Shown piece after piece: positions 6,051-13,302 of a stretch of 34,615 nucleotides of DNA. A program made the position numbers and the translations under genes. The stretch is from a virus, in IMG/VR virus record IMGVR_UViG_3300032304_001158, positions 1 through 34,615 of that record. One strand, given 5' to 3'. The first letter of the stretch is position 1. Each line of letters opens with the position of its first letter. The notes beneath the pieces are model-generated. The model was not told where the DNA came from. It ran no database searches and worked only from the letters and a program-made list of their open reading frames with translations.

Positions 6051-6541
6051 GTCGCATCTACATCGGAATCGACAACGGGCTAACAGGCGGTCTGGTTGCG
6101 CTGTCAGACCATCCCGGAAATCCGATTGAATCTTGGCCGATGCCGATTCAGTCGAAGAACAAAGGCAACGAAGTCAACGCAGAATTTGTTTGGGCATTCC
6201 TCGACAAGTGGGACCGTGAAACCATCACCGTCATCCTTGAAACACCCGGAAAGTACTCACCCGGAACGCAGGCGCTTTGCTCGTTGTGGGACAGCTTTGG
6301 AGCCGTTCGCGGCGTCCTTGAGTCACGCGGCATCAGACACCATCGGATCGCCCCTCAGACATGGCAAAAGGCCATGCTTGGGAAGCTGGAAAAAGGCATG
6401 ACCAAGCCCGCCGCCTTGTCGAAGGCTCGCCAACTCTGGCCGGATAAAAATTGGCTGGCGACGCTGAGAAGCACAAAGCCGCATGAGGGGCTAATTGACG
6501 CCGCCTTGATAGCCGAATTCGGCAGGCGAAACAAACTCTGA
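6047..6541 (+). CDS. RuvC-like Holliday junction resolvase
   Basis: 164 aa, the size of RuvC. IGIDNGLTGG (Asp9) is the first catalytic motif, VILE (Glu65) the second, and GLIDAALIAEFG near 149-159 the last acidic site of this RNase-H-like fold. IAPQTWQKAM near 101-110 is typical of phage members. It would cut branched intermediates made by ERF/exonuclease recombination and clear DNA for packaging. It begins with GTG, overlapping the previous stop (GTGA). Confidence 0.85.
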   Translation: MSRIYIGIDNGLTGGLVALSDHPGNPIESWPMPIQSKNKGNEVNAEFVWAFLDKWDRETITVILETPGKYSPGTQALCSLWDSFGAVRGVLESRGIRHHRIAPQTWQKAMLGKLEKGMTKPAALSKARQLWPDKNWLATLRSTKPHEGLIDAALIAEFGRRNKL

Positions 6542-6544
6542 ACC

Positions 6545-6694
6545 ATGAGCACGAAACCGAAATACAAAACCGATGGCCGATTTGTTGAAACCCATGACGG
6601 ACAAGACGTATGCAAGGCAACCTCTATCACCACCGCCCGCAAGATCGCCCGAGCACTGAACGCGATGGAGGCCAAGCCGAAAGACAAGCTCTAA
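6545..6694 (+). CDS. Very small hypothetical protein
   Basis: 49 aa, starting three bases after the resolvase stop with an AACC leader. The sequence begins KPKYKTDGRFVETHDG and continues through TSITTARKIARAL, a short strand pair followed by a basic helix. I have seen similar very short proteins in phage replication operons but no function is known to me. It is the gene just before the SSB-like protein. Confidence 0.6.
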   Translation: MSTKPKYKTDGRFVETHDGQDVCKATSITTARKIARALNAMEAKPKDKL

Positions 6695-6712
6695 CTCTCA
6701 CCACACGAAACC

Positions 6713-7015
6713 ATGTCAGAATACGATCCAACAAACACAGGAGCCTTGTTCAAAAACGACAAAGCCGGAAACGACAAGCGGCCAGACAGGCGCGGAAAAA
6801 TCAATATTGAGGGAGTTGAATACAAGCTCTCAGGATGGCTCAAGACGCCGAAAAGCGGAGGGGACCAGTTCCTTTCACTCAAGGCTGAACGGGCCGATGC
6901 GCAGCCCGAACAAGGCCGCGAGCGCACGCCGCAGGACGCTTACCGCAAACCAAGCGGACAGCGGCCAGCGACTCCGACTCAACCGGATGACGATTGTTCC
7001 GACATTCCTTGGTGA
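6713..7015 (+). CDS. SSB-like protein (DUF736-like) with acidic tail
   Basis: 100 aa. The first 65 residues, containing NTGALFKNDKAGNDKRPD and KINIEGVEYKLSGWLKT, resemble short phage proteins of the DUF736 kind: a beta-rich, possibly OB-like, domain. The last nine residues, DDDCSDIPW, look like the DDDIPF tail by which bacterial SSB recruits replication and repair partners. A disordered Pro/Gln/Thr linker joins the two. It probably binds single strands in the recombination operon. The ATG follows TCTCACC by ten bases, with no Shine-Dalgarno sequence. Confidence 0.6.
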   Translation: MSEYDPTNTGALFKNDKAGNDKRPDRRGKINIEGVEYKLSGWLKTPKSGGDQFLSLKAERADAQPEQGRERTPQDAYRKPSGQRPATPTQPDDDCSDIPW

Positions 7016-7070
7016 TTTGACTTGACCAACCGCAACAACCCGGCAACCTAACGCCGCATCGTTCGTCCCG

Positions 7071-7157
7071 ATGACCACAAACCACAGCTTTGCCCGCCTG
7101 ATGCTTGCCGGATTTGTTCGGCAGGGGACGACATTAGGCGGGCCTTCTTTTGCCTAA
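7071..7157 (+). CDS. Possible 28-aa leader peptide
   Basis: A short frame of 28 codons (ATG at 7071, TAA at 7155) spans the whole hairpin that precedes the helicase gene and ends five bases before the helicase ATG. Translation of this frame would have to melt the hairpin, the arrangement of a transcription attenuator. Without homologs it remains a weak call; it may simply be chance. Confidence 0.25.
   Translation: MTTNHSFARLMLAGFVRQGTTLGGPSFA
7092..7151 (+). terminator. Two-tier hairpin terminator or attenuator before the helicase
   Basis: GCCCGCCT (7092-7099) pairs with AGGCGGGC (7136-7143), and inside it CTTGCCG (7104-7110) pairs with CGGCAGG (7119-7125). CTTCTTTT follows. It closes the early operon, but it lies in the leader of the next gene, so it could reduce rather than block expression of the helicase and methyltransferase. 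Confidence 0.65.
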
Positions 7158-7161
7158 AAAC

Positions 7162-8586
7162 ATGAAAACAGACTTCGAGCAATTCATCGACCGCAAGACC
7201 CACCTGACCGGGGATTTCGGTTTTGATCCAATCTTCATGCCGGAAAAAGCGTTCCCTTTCCAGCAAGACTCAATCGGCTGGGCGACGCGAAAAGGACGTG
7301 CCGCCGCCTTCTTTGATTGCGGGCTTGGCAAAACGATGATGCAGCTTGCGTGGTCCGAAAACGTAGTCCGAAAAACTAACAAGGGAGTGCTTTTGCTGAC
7401 CCCTCTCGCAGTCGGGGCACAGACCGTTGCCGAGGCAGAACGCTTTGGAATGGAGGCCGCACGGTCAATCGACGGCAAGCCAGCGGCGAACATCACCGTC
7501 ACAAACTATGAAAAGCTGCACCTGTTTGATCCTAACGATTTCGTCGGGGTTTGCTGCGATGAGTCCAGCATCTTGAAACATGTGAAGGGAGCAACTCAAA
7601 AGGCCGTCACGCGCTTTCTCTGCAAGATGCCTTACCGCTCACTCTGGACTGCCACAGCGGCACCAAACGATTATACTGAGTTAGGAACATCATCAGAGGC
7701 ATTGGGTGGGTTGAATCACTCTGAAATGCTCAAAATGTTTTTCAAGCAGATGGACCAAAAGACGACAGATCAATACGAAAAGAAAATTGCCAACCTTGAG
7801 AAGGCCGCAAACCATTTCGGCAAGTTGTCATTTCGAGTCAGTCAGGCAATCGACGGATGGAGACTCAAGGGGCACGCTCACGATCATTTCTGGCGTTGGG
7901 TATGTTCATGGGCGCGAGCTTGCCGCAAGCCGTCTGACCTTGGCTTTGATGATGCCGGATACGACCTTCCAAGGCTAATCGAGCGAGAACACATCGTGAC
8001 TCCGAACACGCCAGCGGACGGAATGCTTTTCACGCTTCCGGCTTTTGGGCTGAAAGAAGAACGAGACGAGCGTAAGCGCACAATCGAAGAGCGTTGCGGA
8101 TTGGTTGCCGAGCTTGTAAACCACGACCGCCCCGCAGTGATTTGGGTGCATGCCAACGCTGAAGGAGACCTACTGGAAAAGATGATTCCAGGCGCGGTTC
8201 AGATCGCTGGCCGCCACACAGACGACGAAAAAGAGGCCGCTTACGAGGGCTTTTCCAATAGCTCAATCCGCGTGCTGATTACCAAGCCGAAAATTGGAGC
8301 GTGGGGGCTCAACTGGCAACATTGCAACCATGTCGTGACGTTCGCATCTCACTCCTACGAACAGTATTACCAATCCGTTCGCCGATGCTGGCGATTCGGG
8401 CAAAAGAATCCCGTAACGGTGGACATCATCGCAAGCGAGGGCGAGGTGCGCGTGAAGGAAAATATGGACCGCAAGGCAAGACAAGCGGACGTAATGTTTT
8501 CCGAGCTAGTCCGACACATGGGAAATGCCATGCACCAAGAACGCCAATTCAAACAACTTACGCCGAAGCTCCCGAGCTGGATTTAA
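7162..8586 (+). CDS. SNF2-type DEAD/DEAH-box helicase
   Basis: 474 aa when started at the ATG at 7162 rather than at an upstream TTG. DCGLGKTMM (Walker A, near 52-60), CCDESS (motif II, near 131-136, DESS instead of DEAH) and QSVRRCWRFGQ (motif VI, near 404-414) define a superfamily-2 helicase of the SNF2-like kind common in phages. It would use ATP to translocate on duplex DNA in replication, recombination or repair. The methyltransferase follows 18 bases later. Such pairs occur in several phage groups, but their joint role is not established. Confidence 0.9.
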   Translation: MKTDFEQFIDRKTHLTGDFGFDPIFMPEKAFPFQQDSIGWATRKGRAAAFFDCGLGKTMMQLAWSENVVRKTNKGVLLLTPLAVGAQTVAEAERFGMEAARSIDGKPAANITVTNYEKLHLFDPNDFVGVCCDESSILKHVKGATQKAVTRFLCKMPYRSLWTATAAPNDYTELGTSSEALGGLNHSEMLKMFFKQMDQKTTDQYEKKIANLEKAANHFGKLSFRVSQAIDGWRLKGHAHDHFWRWVCSWARACRKPSDLGFDDAGYDLPRLIEREHIVTPNTPADGMLFTLPAFGLKEERDERKRTIEERCGLVAELVNHDRPAVIWVHANAEGDLLEKMIPGAVQIAGRHTDDEKEAAYEGFSNSSIRVLITKPKIGAWGLNWQHCNHVVTFASHSYEQYYQSVRRCWRFGQKNPVTVDIIASEGEVRVKENMDRKARQADVMFSELVRHMGNAMHQERQFKQLTPKLPSWI

Positions 8587-8604
8587 TTCTCACCTACTGA
8601 AAAC

Positions 8605-9582
8605 ATGAGCACAAAACAAGACCAAGTAATTACCGATAGATACGCACTTTATAATGGCGATTGCGTCGCAGGAATGCAGGCGCTTCCAGCCGAGTGCGTT
8701 GACCTTTCAGTTTATTCGCCGCCATTTGCAGGGCTTTACCAATACTCAAGCGACGAGCGAGACATGAGCAACTGCATTTCGCGTGACGAGTTTTTTGCTC
8801 ACTACGAGTTTGCAGTGAAGGAGATCCACCGCCTGACAAAGCCGGGGCGCATGACAGCAGTGCATTGCATGGACATCCCGACAGGAAACAGCGGCAACGA
8901 CGGGTTGATTGACTTTCCCGGCGAAATCATCCGCCTGCATGAGAAAAACGGATGGCAGTTCACCCACCGTTATTTCATTTGGAAGGAGCCGCTTACCGTT
9001 CGCAATCGCACGATGATGAAGAGCTTGGCGCATCGTCAATGCTGCGAAGACTCAACACGGTGCAGCATGGCCAACGCGGATCAGCTTTTGATCTTCCGGC
9101 GCAGCGGCACGAATGCGGTCCCGGTGGAACATCCTACAGGGCTTGACCGCTACGCTGGCGAAGAGGAGATGCCTGCTGAATTGCTTCACCTAAAAAACAT
9201 GGAGGGCGACCAGAAGAAAAACCGTTACTCTCATTGGATTTGGAGGCGCTATGCTGATGCCTTCTGGGATGACATCCGCATCGACAATGTGCTCCCCTAT
9301 CGTTGCGCGACCGAGGCTGATGACGAGAAGCACTGTCACCCGCTCCAGCTCGATGTGATCGAGCGGGCTTGCGTGCTTTGGTCTAATCCCAACGAGGTTG
9401 TTCTTACTCCGTTTCTTGGCGTTGGATCGGAGGCTTACGGCGCAATTTTGAACGGACGCAAGGCGATTGGCTTCGAGCTCAAATCCGCCTATTTCGCCCA
9501 AGCGATTAAGAACTGCGACAACGCAGCCAAAGGTCTCGTTTCGATTGAGACGCCGCTATTCAGCCATATCGACAGCATGTAA
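8605..9582 (+). CDS. Site-specific DNA methyltransferase (N6-adenine or N4-cytosine)
   Basis: 325 aa. SPPF at 38-41 is catalytic motif IV and TPFLGVGSEA at 268-277 is the SAM-binding motif I, with IGFELKSAYFAQA after it. Motif IV before motif I gives the beta-class order. The motif I variant has TPFLGVGS in place of the more usual DPFxGSGT. No restriction gene is adjacent, so the enzyme probably marks phage DNA against host restriction. The base modified and the recognition site cannot be read from sequence. Its ATG follows TCTCACC by ten bases. Confidence 0.9.
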   Translation: MSTKQDQVITDRYALYNGDCVAGMQALPAECVDLSVYSPPFAGLYQYSSDERDMSNCISRDEFFAHYEFAVKEIHRLTKPGRMTAVHCMDIPTGNSGNDGLIDFPGEIIRLHEKNGWQFTHRYFIWKEPLTVRNRTMMKSLAHRQCCEDSTRCSMANADQLLIFRRSGTNAVPVEHPTGLDRYAGEEEMPAELLHLKNMEGDQKKNRYSHWIWRRYADAFWDDIRIDNVLPYRCATEADDEKHCHPLQLDVIERACVLWSNPNEVVLTPFLGVGSEAYGAILNGRKAIGFELKSAYFAQAIKNCDNAAKGLVSIETPLFSHIDSM

Positions 9583-9687
9583 ACCCCTTTCCCCAGGCTC
9601 CCGGCGTGTGCCGGATAGTCGCGCCATCCGCTGACCGTTCACCTACTTGATAGGCGGGCGAACGGCGGCGGAGGCAGGGACACCCTT
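9583..9687. other. Noncoding region with a hairpin
   Basis: CCGTTC (near 9629-9634) can pair with GAACGG (near 9659-9665), enclosing a long loop; there is no T-run. No gene is seen. Together with the repeats that follow, this forms the 200-base gap upstream of the replication initiator. Confidence 0.5.
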
Positions 9688-9757
9688 GTAACGCCTAACC
9701 GTTACAGTAACGCACCGTAACAAAGCGTGACGACACGTAGACAGTGACGTAGACGCT
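9688..9757. repeat. Iteron-like repeats upstream of the initiator gene
   Basis: Three GTAACG/CGTTAC units occur within 9688-9712, including the palindrome CGTTAC-A-GTAACG, with a partial fourth (CGTAAC) just after. They are followed by two GTGACG units and two CGTAGAC units (9736-9742 and 9748-9754). The dense short repeats upstream of replication genes look like an origin or an operator. The CGTAGAC unit recurs in the opposite orientation inside the initiator gene. Confidence 0.6.
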
Positions 9758-9784
9758 TGCAATTCATTCAACTGTTTCATACAA

Positions 9785-10576
9785 ATGGACATGGCCTACA
9801 CGAAATTACACCAATCCCTTGTCACTTCAACGATCTGGCGCGAACCCCACCCGACAAGGATCGTCTGGATTACCATGATGGCGCTTGCAGACCAGCATGG
9901 CGAGGTAATGGCATCCGTTCCGGGATTGGCCGACGCCTCCAGAGTGTCGATTCGAGAGTGTGAAGCTGCCTTGGCTTCTTTTCTTGCTCCTGACCCTTAC
10001 AGTAGGACAAAGGACTTTGAAGGGCGGCGGATTGAGGAGATTGACGGCGGATGGTCTTTGCTGAACCACCCGAAATATCGGCGAATGGCTTCTAAGGACG
10101 AATCAAAGGAAAAGGCCAGCGCGAGGACTGCCCGCTATCGGGCAAGGTTGAAACAAAAAGCGTCGCTGTCTACGGTGTGTGACGGTGTGTCTACGCATGG
10201 AAGGGACATAGCAGAAGCAGAAGCAGAAGCAGAAGCAGAAAATAAAAATACCCCCTTACCCCCTAAAGGGGGAGGCAAGGCGAGGCGTCGGAAAAAGTCA
10301 GAGGGGCAATCGAGAGTCAAAGAGAATACCCCTCAAATGATCCGAATCGGCGCTTTGTTTGGAAGACAGCCCGAAACCTTATGGACTATTGCTGAAGCCG
10401 AATCGCTAGCAATCGCCAACCCCACCGACAAAGAAATCAGCGGAATGGAGTTTTACTATAACGCCACTATCCCGGAGGAAAAAGACCATAGACGAACAGC
10501 GTTGCAGACGCTTCTGAATAATTGGAACATTGACCTTGATCGCGCTCGCCAGCTTTACAAAGCCACCCACCCATGA
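9785..10576 (+). CDS. O-like replication initiator/helicase loader
   Basis: 263 aa. The N-terminal part (MAYTKLHQSLVTSTIW, then TRIVWITMMALADQHGEV and ADASRVSIRECEAALASFL) is a winged-helix domain typical of phage replication proteins that recognise origins. The middle is a low-complexity linker with an AE repeat and a basic stretch (KARRRKKS). The C-terminal 90 residues probably contact the helicase. A second in-frame ATG at 9791 is an equally good start. The DnaB-type helicase follows with a 4-base overlap, the O/P-like arrangement. Confidence 0.75.
   Translation: MDMAYTKLHQSLVTSTIWREPHPTRIVWITMMALADQHGEVMASVPGLADASRVSIRECEAALASFLAPDPYSRTKDFEGRRIEEIDGGWSLLNHPKYRRMASKDESKEKASARTARYRARLKQKASLSTVCDGVSTHGRDIAEAEAEAEAENKNTPLPPKGGGKARRRKKSEGQSRVKENTPQMIRIGALFGRQPETLWTIAEAESLAIANPTDKEISGMEFYYNATIPEEKDHRRTALQTLLNNWNIDLDRARQLYKATHP
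10168..10195. repeat. Paired GTCTACG/GGTGTGT repeats inside the initiator gene
   Basis: GTCTACG occurs at 10168-10174 and 10189-10195, and GGTGTGT at 10174-10180 and 10184-10190. The reverse complement of GTCTACG occurs twice upstream of the same gene. An A-rich tract and a C/G-rich hairpin follow within 80 bases. This is comparable to lambda, whose origin iterons lie inside gene O. Confidence 0.55.
10211..10240 (+). repeat. Five tandem GCAGAA hexamers
   Basis: Five perfect copies of GCAGAA in frame encode (Ala-Glu)5 in the linker of the initiator. They are followed by AAATAAAAATA and a stem CCCCCTT/AAGGGGG near 10251-10272. A hexamer tract can expand or contract by slippage without breaking the frame. 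Confidence 0.85.
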
Positions 10577-11958
10577 ACGACGACGTTTTACGAATCCCCC
10601 CGCACGCAGTCGGGCCGGAAAAGTCCATCCTTTCCACGATGCTGCAAGACCCTCAGGAGTGGATACCTGCCGCTCTTAACGCAAGCCTATCACCTGACCA
10701 CTTCTACCTCCCTGCGCACGCCCGCATTTTCGATCAAATCCTTGCCATGTTTGACGAGCGAGGACACTGCGAGCTTGTCGAGTTTGTTCAGCGTTTTCTC
10801 GACTTGGGTATGCTGGCAGACGTTGGCGGGCCATCGGCAATTACGGACATTTACACCTATGCCCCAACCGGAGGCCATTTCAGCCAGCATCTTCAAATCG
10901 TTAAGGACAAGTTCGTTTTACGGAGCATCCTCCAAGCTGCCAACGAGTCGATTCAAGGCGTGGATGAATTACCGGAAGACGTTCAAGGGCTACTGGACGC
11001 CACGGAGGCCAAGATCAGCAGCATCCGGGAGGCGTGCGAAGGCTCCAAGGTGTTTTCCATGCGGACAGTCGCGGAATCAGCAATGGAGGCAATCCAGCTA
11101 AAAATTGAAACCCGAGGCGCACCGCAAGGGCTTTTGACCGACTTCCACGATCTCGATTGGATGACGGGCGGACTTTTGCCGGGGCAAGTACTCGTAATTG
11201 CAGGACGCCCGGCAATGGGCAAAACGTCATTCCTGATGAACATCATCGAAAACGTCTCATTTCGCCGTGATGACCCGTCGCAGGTGTTTTCCCTCGAAAT
11301 GTCTGACACAGAGCTTGTGACCCGCGCAATTTACTCACGCGCGGGCATTGCGCTGAAAGACGAAAATGGCGAGTTTCATCCACCGGACAAAGGCGACTTG
11401 ATCCGGCTCAAAAACGCCTACCTTGAAATCGGCAAGTCGGTCCTGAGAATTGACGACTCTCAGGGCATGACGATCATGCAAATCCGCGCCAAGCTCCGCA
11501 GGGCTGTCAGGCGCAACGGTATCAAGCTGGCAGCGATTGACCACTTAGGGCTGATTCGTGCCACCGGAAACAATCGAGGCAATCGGGAGCGCGAAGTTGC
11601 GGAAATCAGCGCGGGAATCAAGAGCCTGGCGAAAGAGCTTGGAATCCCGGTCATTGTCCTTTGCCAACTCAACCGCGAGTCCGACAAGCGAGGGGGCGCA
11701 AGAGCAGGCGAGCCGAAACTGTCAGACCTGCGCGAATCAGGCGCGATTGAGCAAGACGCGGACTTCGTGGGCATGATGTATCGCCCGAGCTACTACGGGC
11801 TAACGTCCTACCCGGAAAGCTACGCGGAGATGATCCTGACGAAAAACCGGCACGGGGAAACGGGCATCATTCCGCTGGATTTCAGTCGCCAGTACACGAA
11901 GTTCCGGGAGGGTAAGCGGTTCATTCCAGCGGCACCGGGGACGACCGTGGATTGGTAG
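10573..11958 (+). CDS. dnaB: DnaB-type replicative helicase
   Basis: 461 aa, close to bacterial DnaB. The N-terminal helical domain is followed by the RecA-like motor with GRPAMGKTS (Walker A, 211-219), SLEMSDTEL, AAIDHLGLI (Walker B) and VIVLCQLNRE, plus LSDLRESGAIEQDAD, all standard DnaB motifs. It would form the hexamer that unwinds the phage fork, loaded by the product of the overlapping upstream gene. There is no fused primase domain. The phage seems to rely on host polymerase, since no polymerase gene is present. Confidence 0.95.
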   Translation: MNDDVLRIPPHAVGPEKSILSTMLQDPQEWIPAALNASLSPDHFYLPAHARIFDQILAMFDERGHCELVEFVQRFLDLGMLADVGGPSAITDIYTYAPTGGHFSQHLQIVKDKFVLRSILQAANESIQGVDELPEDVQGLLDATEAKISSIREACEGSKVFSMRTVAESAMEAIQLKIETRGAPQGLLTDFHDLDWMTGGLLPGQVLVIAGRPAMGKTSFLMNIIENVSFRRDDPSQVFSLEMSDTELVTRAIYSRAGIALKDENGEFHPPDKGDLIRLKNAYLEIGKSVLRIDDSQGMTIMQIRAKLRRAVRRNGIKLAAIDHLGLIRATGNNRGNREREVAEISAGIKSLAKELGIPVIVLCQLNRESDKRGGARAGEPKLSDLRESGAIEQDADFVGMMYRPSYYGLTSYPESYAEMILTKNRHGETGIIPLDFSRQYTKFREGKRFIPAAPGTTVDW

Positions 11959-11973
11959 CCTGAAAAATAATTC

Positions 11974-12038
11974 ACTTTTTCCTTCCCATCCGGCAAAAAG
12001 TGCCTATTGTGTGCCTTGTCAACCGACCAACCAAAAAA
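11974..12038 (+). promoter_or_regulatory. Early promoter/leader, copy B
   Basis: This is a near copy of 1878-1957. ACTTTTT, ATCCGG, a TATTGTGT box and ACCGAC occur in the same order, and the leader again ends with ACCAACCAAAAAA before the ATG. Copy B is 15 bases shorter because the tract between ACCGAC and the ATG is reduced. It would start a second early transcript downstream of dnaB. Confidence 0.65.
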
Positions 12039-12365
12039 ATGAACGTCAAAGCAACCACCCCTTCCGGCATCGAATTTTCCGGCCAACTCTCCGAAACAAT
12101 GATGGCAGTCGTCGCCAGCGGATCGACCGTCGAAGAAGCAAAATGGGAGTTTGTTTCATTCACACCTCACGAAATGAAGTGGGACGTTAAGTCTTACGAA
12201 AAGCGAGCGATCAAGGTTGGCCGCGAAACCATTGCAAACGTAGGGGCTTTCCGCATGGAGCAGAAGCTACAAAGCTATGAAGTTCTTAAACACCCGGACG
12301 GATCACTTTTTGTCATTGACGGTGACGAATGCGCCGCCGCCGAACGTGAAGCCGCCTACGCCTAA
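12039..12365 (+). CDS. Hypothetical protein
   Basis: 108 aa from the ATG at 12039; an upstream GTG in frame would place coding sequence over the promoter/leader. The protein alternates strands and helices (SGIEFSGQLSETMMAVV, YEVLKHPDGSLFVI) and ends in an acidic helix. It contains no motif I recognise. As first gene after the duplicated promoter it mirrors the position of the gene at 1958 and may be strongly expressed. Confidence 0.7.
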   Translation: MNVKATTPSGIEFSGQLSETMMAVVASGSTVEEAKWEFVSFTPHEMKWDVKSYEKRAIKVGRETIANVGAFRMEQKLQSYEVLKHPDGSLFVIDGDECAAAEREAAYA

Positions 12366-12405
12366 CCACCCAGCGGGTCCCATCCCCCGCCAACCCTCCA
12401 AACCA

Positions 12406-12531
12406 ATGACACACGCCGAACTAGACGCGATGATCGACGCCACGCAGGCCAGAATGGACGCCTTGAATGCGCGACTGGACCGGGCTATTGCGAACGCAAA
12501 AGTGGTGGCAGTCCCACCCGAACCACAATAA
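12406..12531 (+). CDS. Very small coiled-coil protein
   Basis: 41 aa. Residues 3-32 form one amphipathic helix (LDAMIDATQARMDALNARLD) with heptad spacing, so it is likely to form a dimeric coiled coil. The ATG follows AAACCA, the leader style of this genome. It stops five bases before the next ATG. Short, but the leader and spacing support it. Confidence 0.5.
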   Translation: MTHAELDAMIDATQARMDALNARLDRAIANAKVVAVPPEPQ

Positions 12532-12535
12532 ATCT

Positions 12536-12877
12536 ATGACAACAAAACCAGAGTCAGAACTACCAGAAACGCCCGCCGAAGAGAAAGACTTGGTGGGGAT
12601 TGCCACGCACGCCTTGTTGGGCTTTGATAAAGGCTCCGCAGATGGCGACCGCTCCGCCCTAATGATCTGGCTGACTCGCCAACAGCACGCCGCCCTGATG
12701 CATGCCGACGTGCCTCCCGGCGATCCCGAGGGGATGAAACTGAAACAGGAAATTGCGGACATCCGCACCAAGGCGCTCGCCGAAGATCCGCGCACGGTTG
12801 TTCACGTCTTCATTCGTCAGCCCAACAGCCTGCTAATCGGCGGTATCCCGTCCGATTCAGCGACCTGTTCGGACTAA
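12536..12877 (+). CDS. Hypothetical protein
   Basis: 113 aa from the ATG at 12536. The N-terminus is acidic and Pro-rich; the middle (SALMIWLTRQQHAALMHAD) is helical; the end has strands (TVVHVFIRQ, SLLIGGIP). No domain recognised. The next gene starts with GTG directly after its stop codon. Confidence 0.6.
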   Translation: MTTKPESELPETPAEEKDLVGIATHALLGFDKGSADGDRSALMIWLTRQQHAALMHADVPPGDPEGMKLKQEIADIRTKALAEDPRTVVHVFIRQPNSLLIGGIPSDSATCSD

Positions 12878-13102
12878 GTGCCTAGCAAGCCCGTTGAACA
12901 GTTCAAAAGCCACCACAACCGCATGAGGTTCGAAAATCGACTCAAGACCGCCCGGAAACGCGCCAAGCTCTCACAAGCCGCTCTAGCCGCCTTGACGGGA
13001 TACTGCGAGCGGACAATCCGAAACTGGGAATCCGGCAAGCGCGAGCCGCACGCAGTCCTTCAATCCGCCATTATCAAGAAAATTGACCAAGAAACGAAAT
13101 GA
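12878..13102 (+). CDS. XRE-type helix-turn-helix regulator
   Basis: 74 aa. KLSQAALAALTGYCERTIRNWESGKREP is a clear XRE/Cro helix-turn-helix (residues about 30-57, Q-A-A-L-A then T-I-R-N-W-E-S-G). No effector or peptidase domain is present, so it is Cro-like rather than CI-like. The GTG start directly follows the previous stop; an ATG at 12923 is an alternative. Being just ahead of the late region, it is a candidate regulator for the late intergenic repeats. It overlaps the next gene by four bases. Confidence 0.8.
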   Translation: MPSKPVEQFKSHHNRMRFENRLKTARKRAKLSQAALAALTGYCERTIRNWESGKREPHAVLQSAIIKKIDQETK

Positions 13103-13302
13103 ACCTACCCGACTACCCGACTCCGAAAACAGACGCCTGCCAGACTTTTGAGCAAGCTTTGACCGTTTCTGCTCAACTCGAACGCGAGGCCGCAGCCTGG
13201 AAGGCGGTTGCGGAGATGTATCGAAACACGTATGGAGTCACCGGGCTTGATGAGGCCGACGATGCCTTCGACACCCTCAAATCCAAACTGACACAGCCAT
13301 GA
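13099..13302 (+). CDS. Small hypothetical protein
   Basis: 67 aa. The beginning (PTPKTDACQTFEQALTVSAQLERE) is followed by a helix with Trp and Tyr. Proteins that begin with a TPxTDA/PITD motif and contain a short coiled coil are common in phage accessory operons with no known role. Four-base overlaps on both sides. Confidence 0.65.
   Translation: MNLPDYPTPKTDACQTFEQALTVSAQLEREAAAWKAVAEMYRNTYGVTGLDEADDAFDTLKSKLTQP

Noticed and set aside
9688-9757. CRISPR array
   Set aside because: The repeats are 6-7 bases long and not separated by equal spacers of 25-40 bases. No array is present anywhere in the window.
12878-13102. CI-type lysogeny repressor
   Set aside because: The XRE protein is only 74 aa with no peptidase or dimerisation domain, and no integrase or attachment site was seen.
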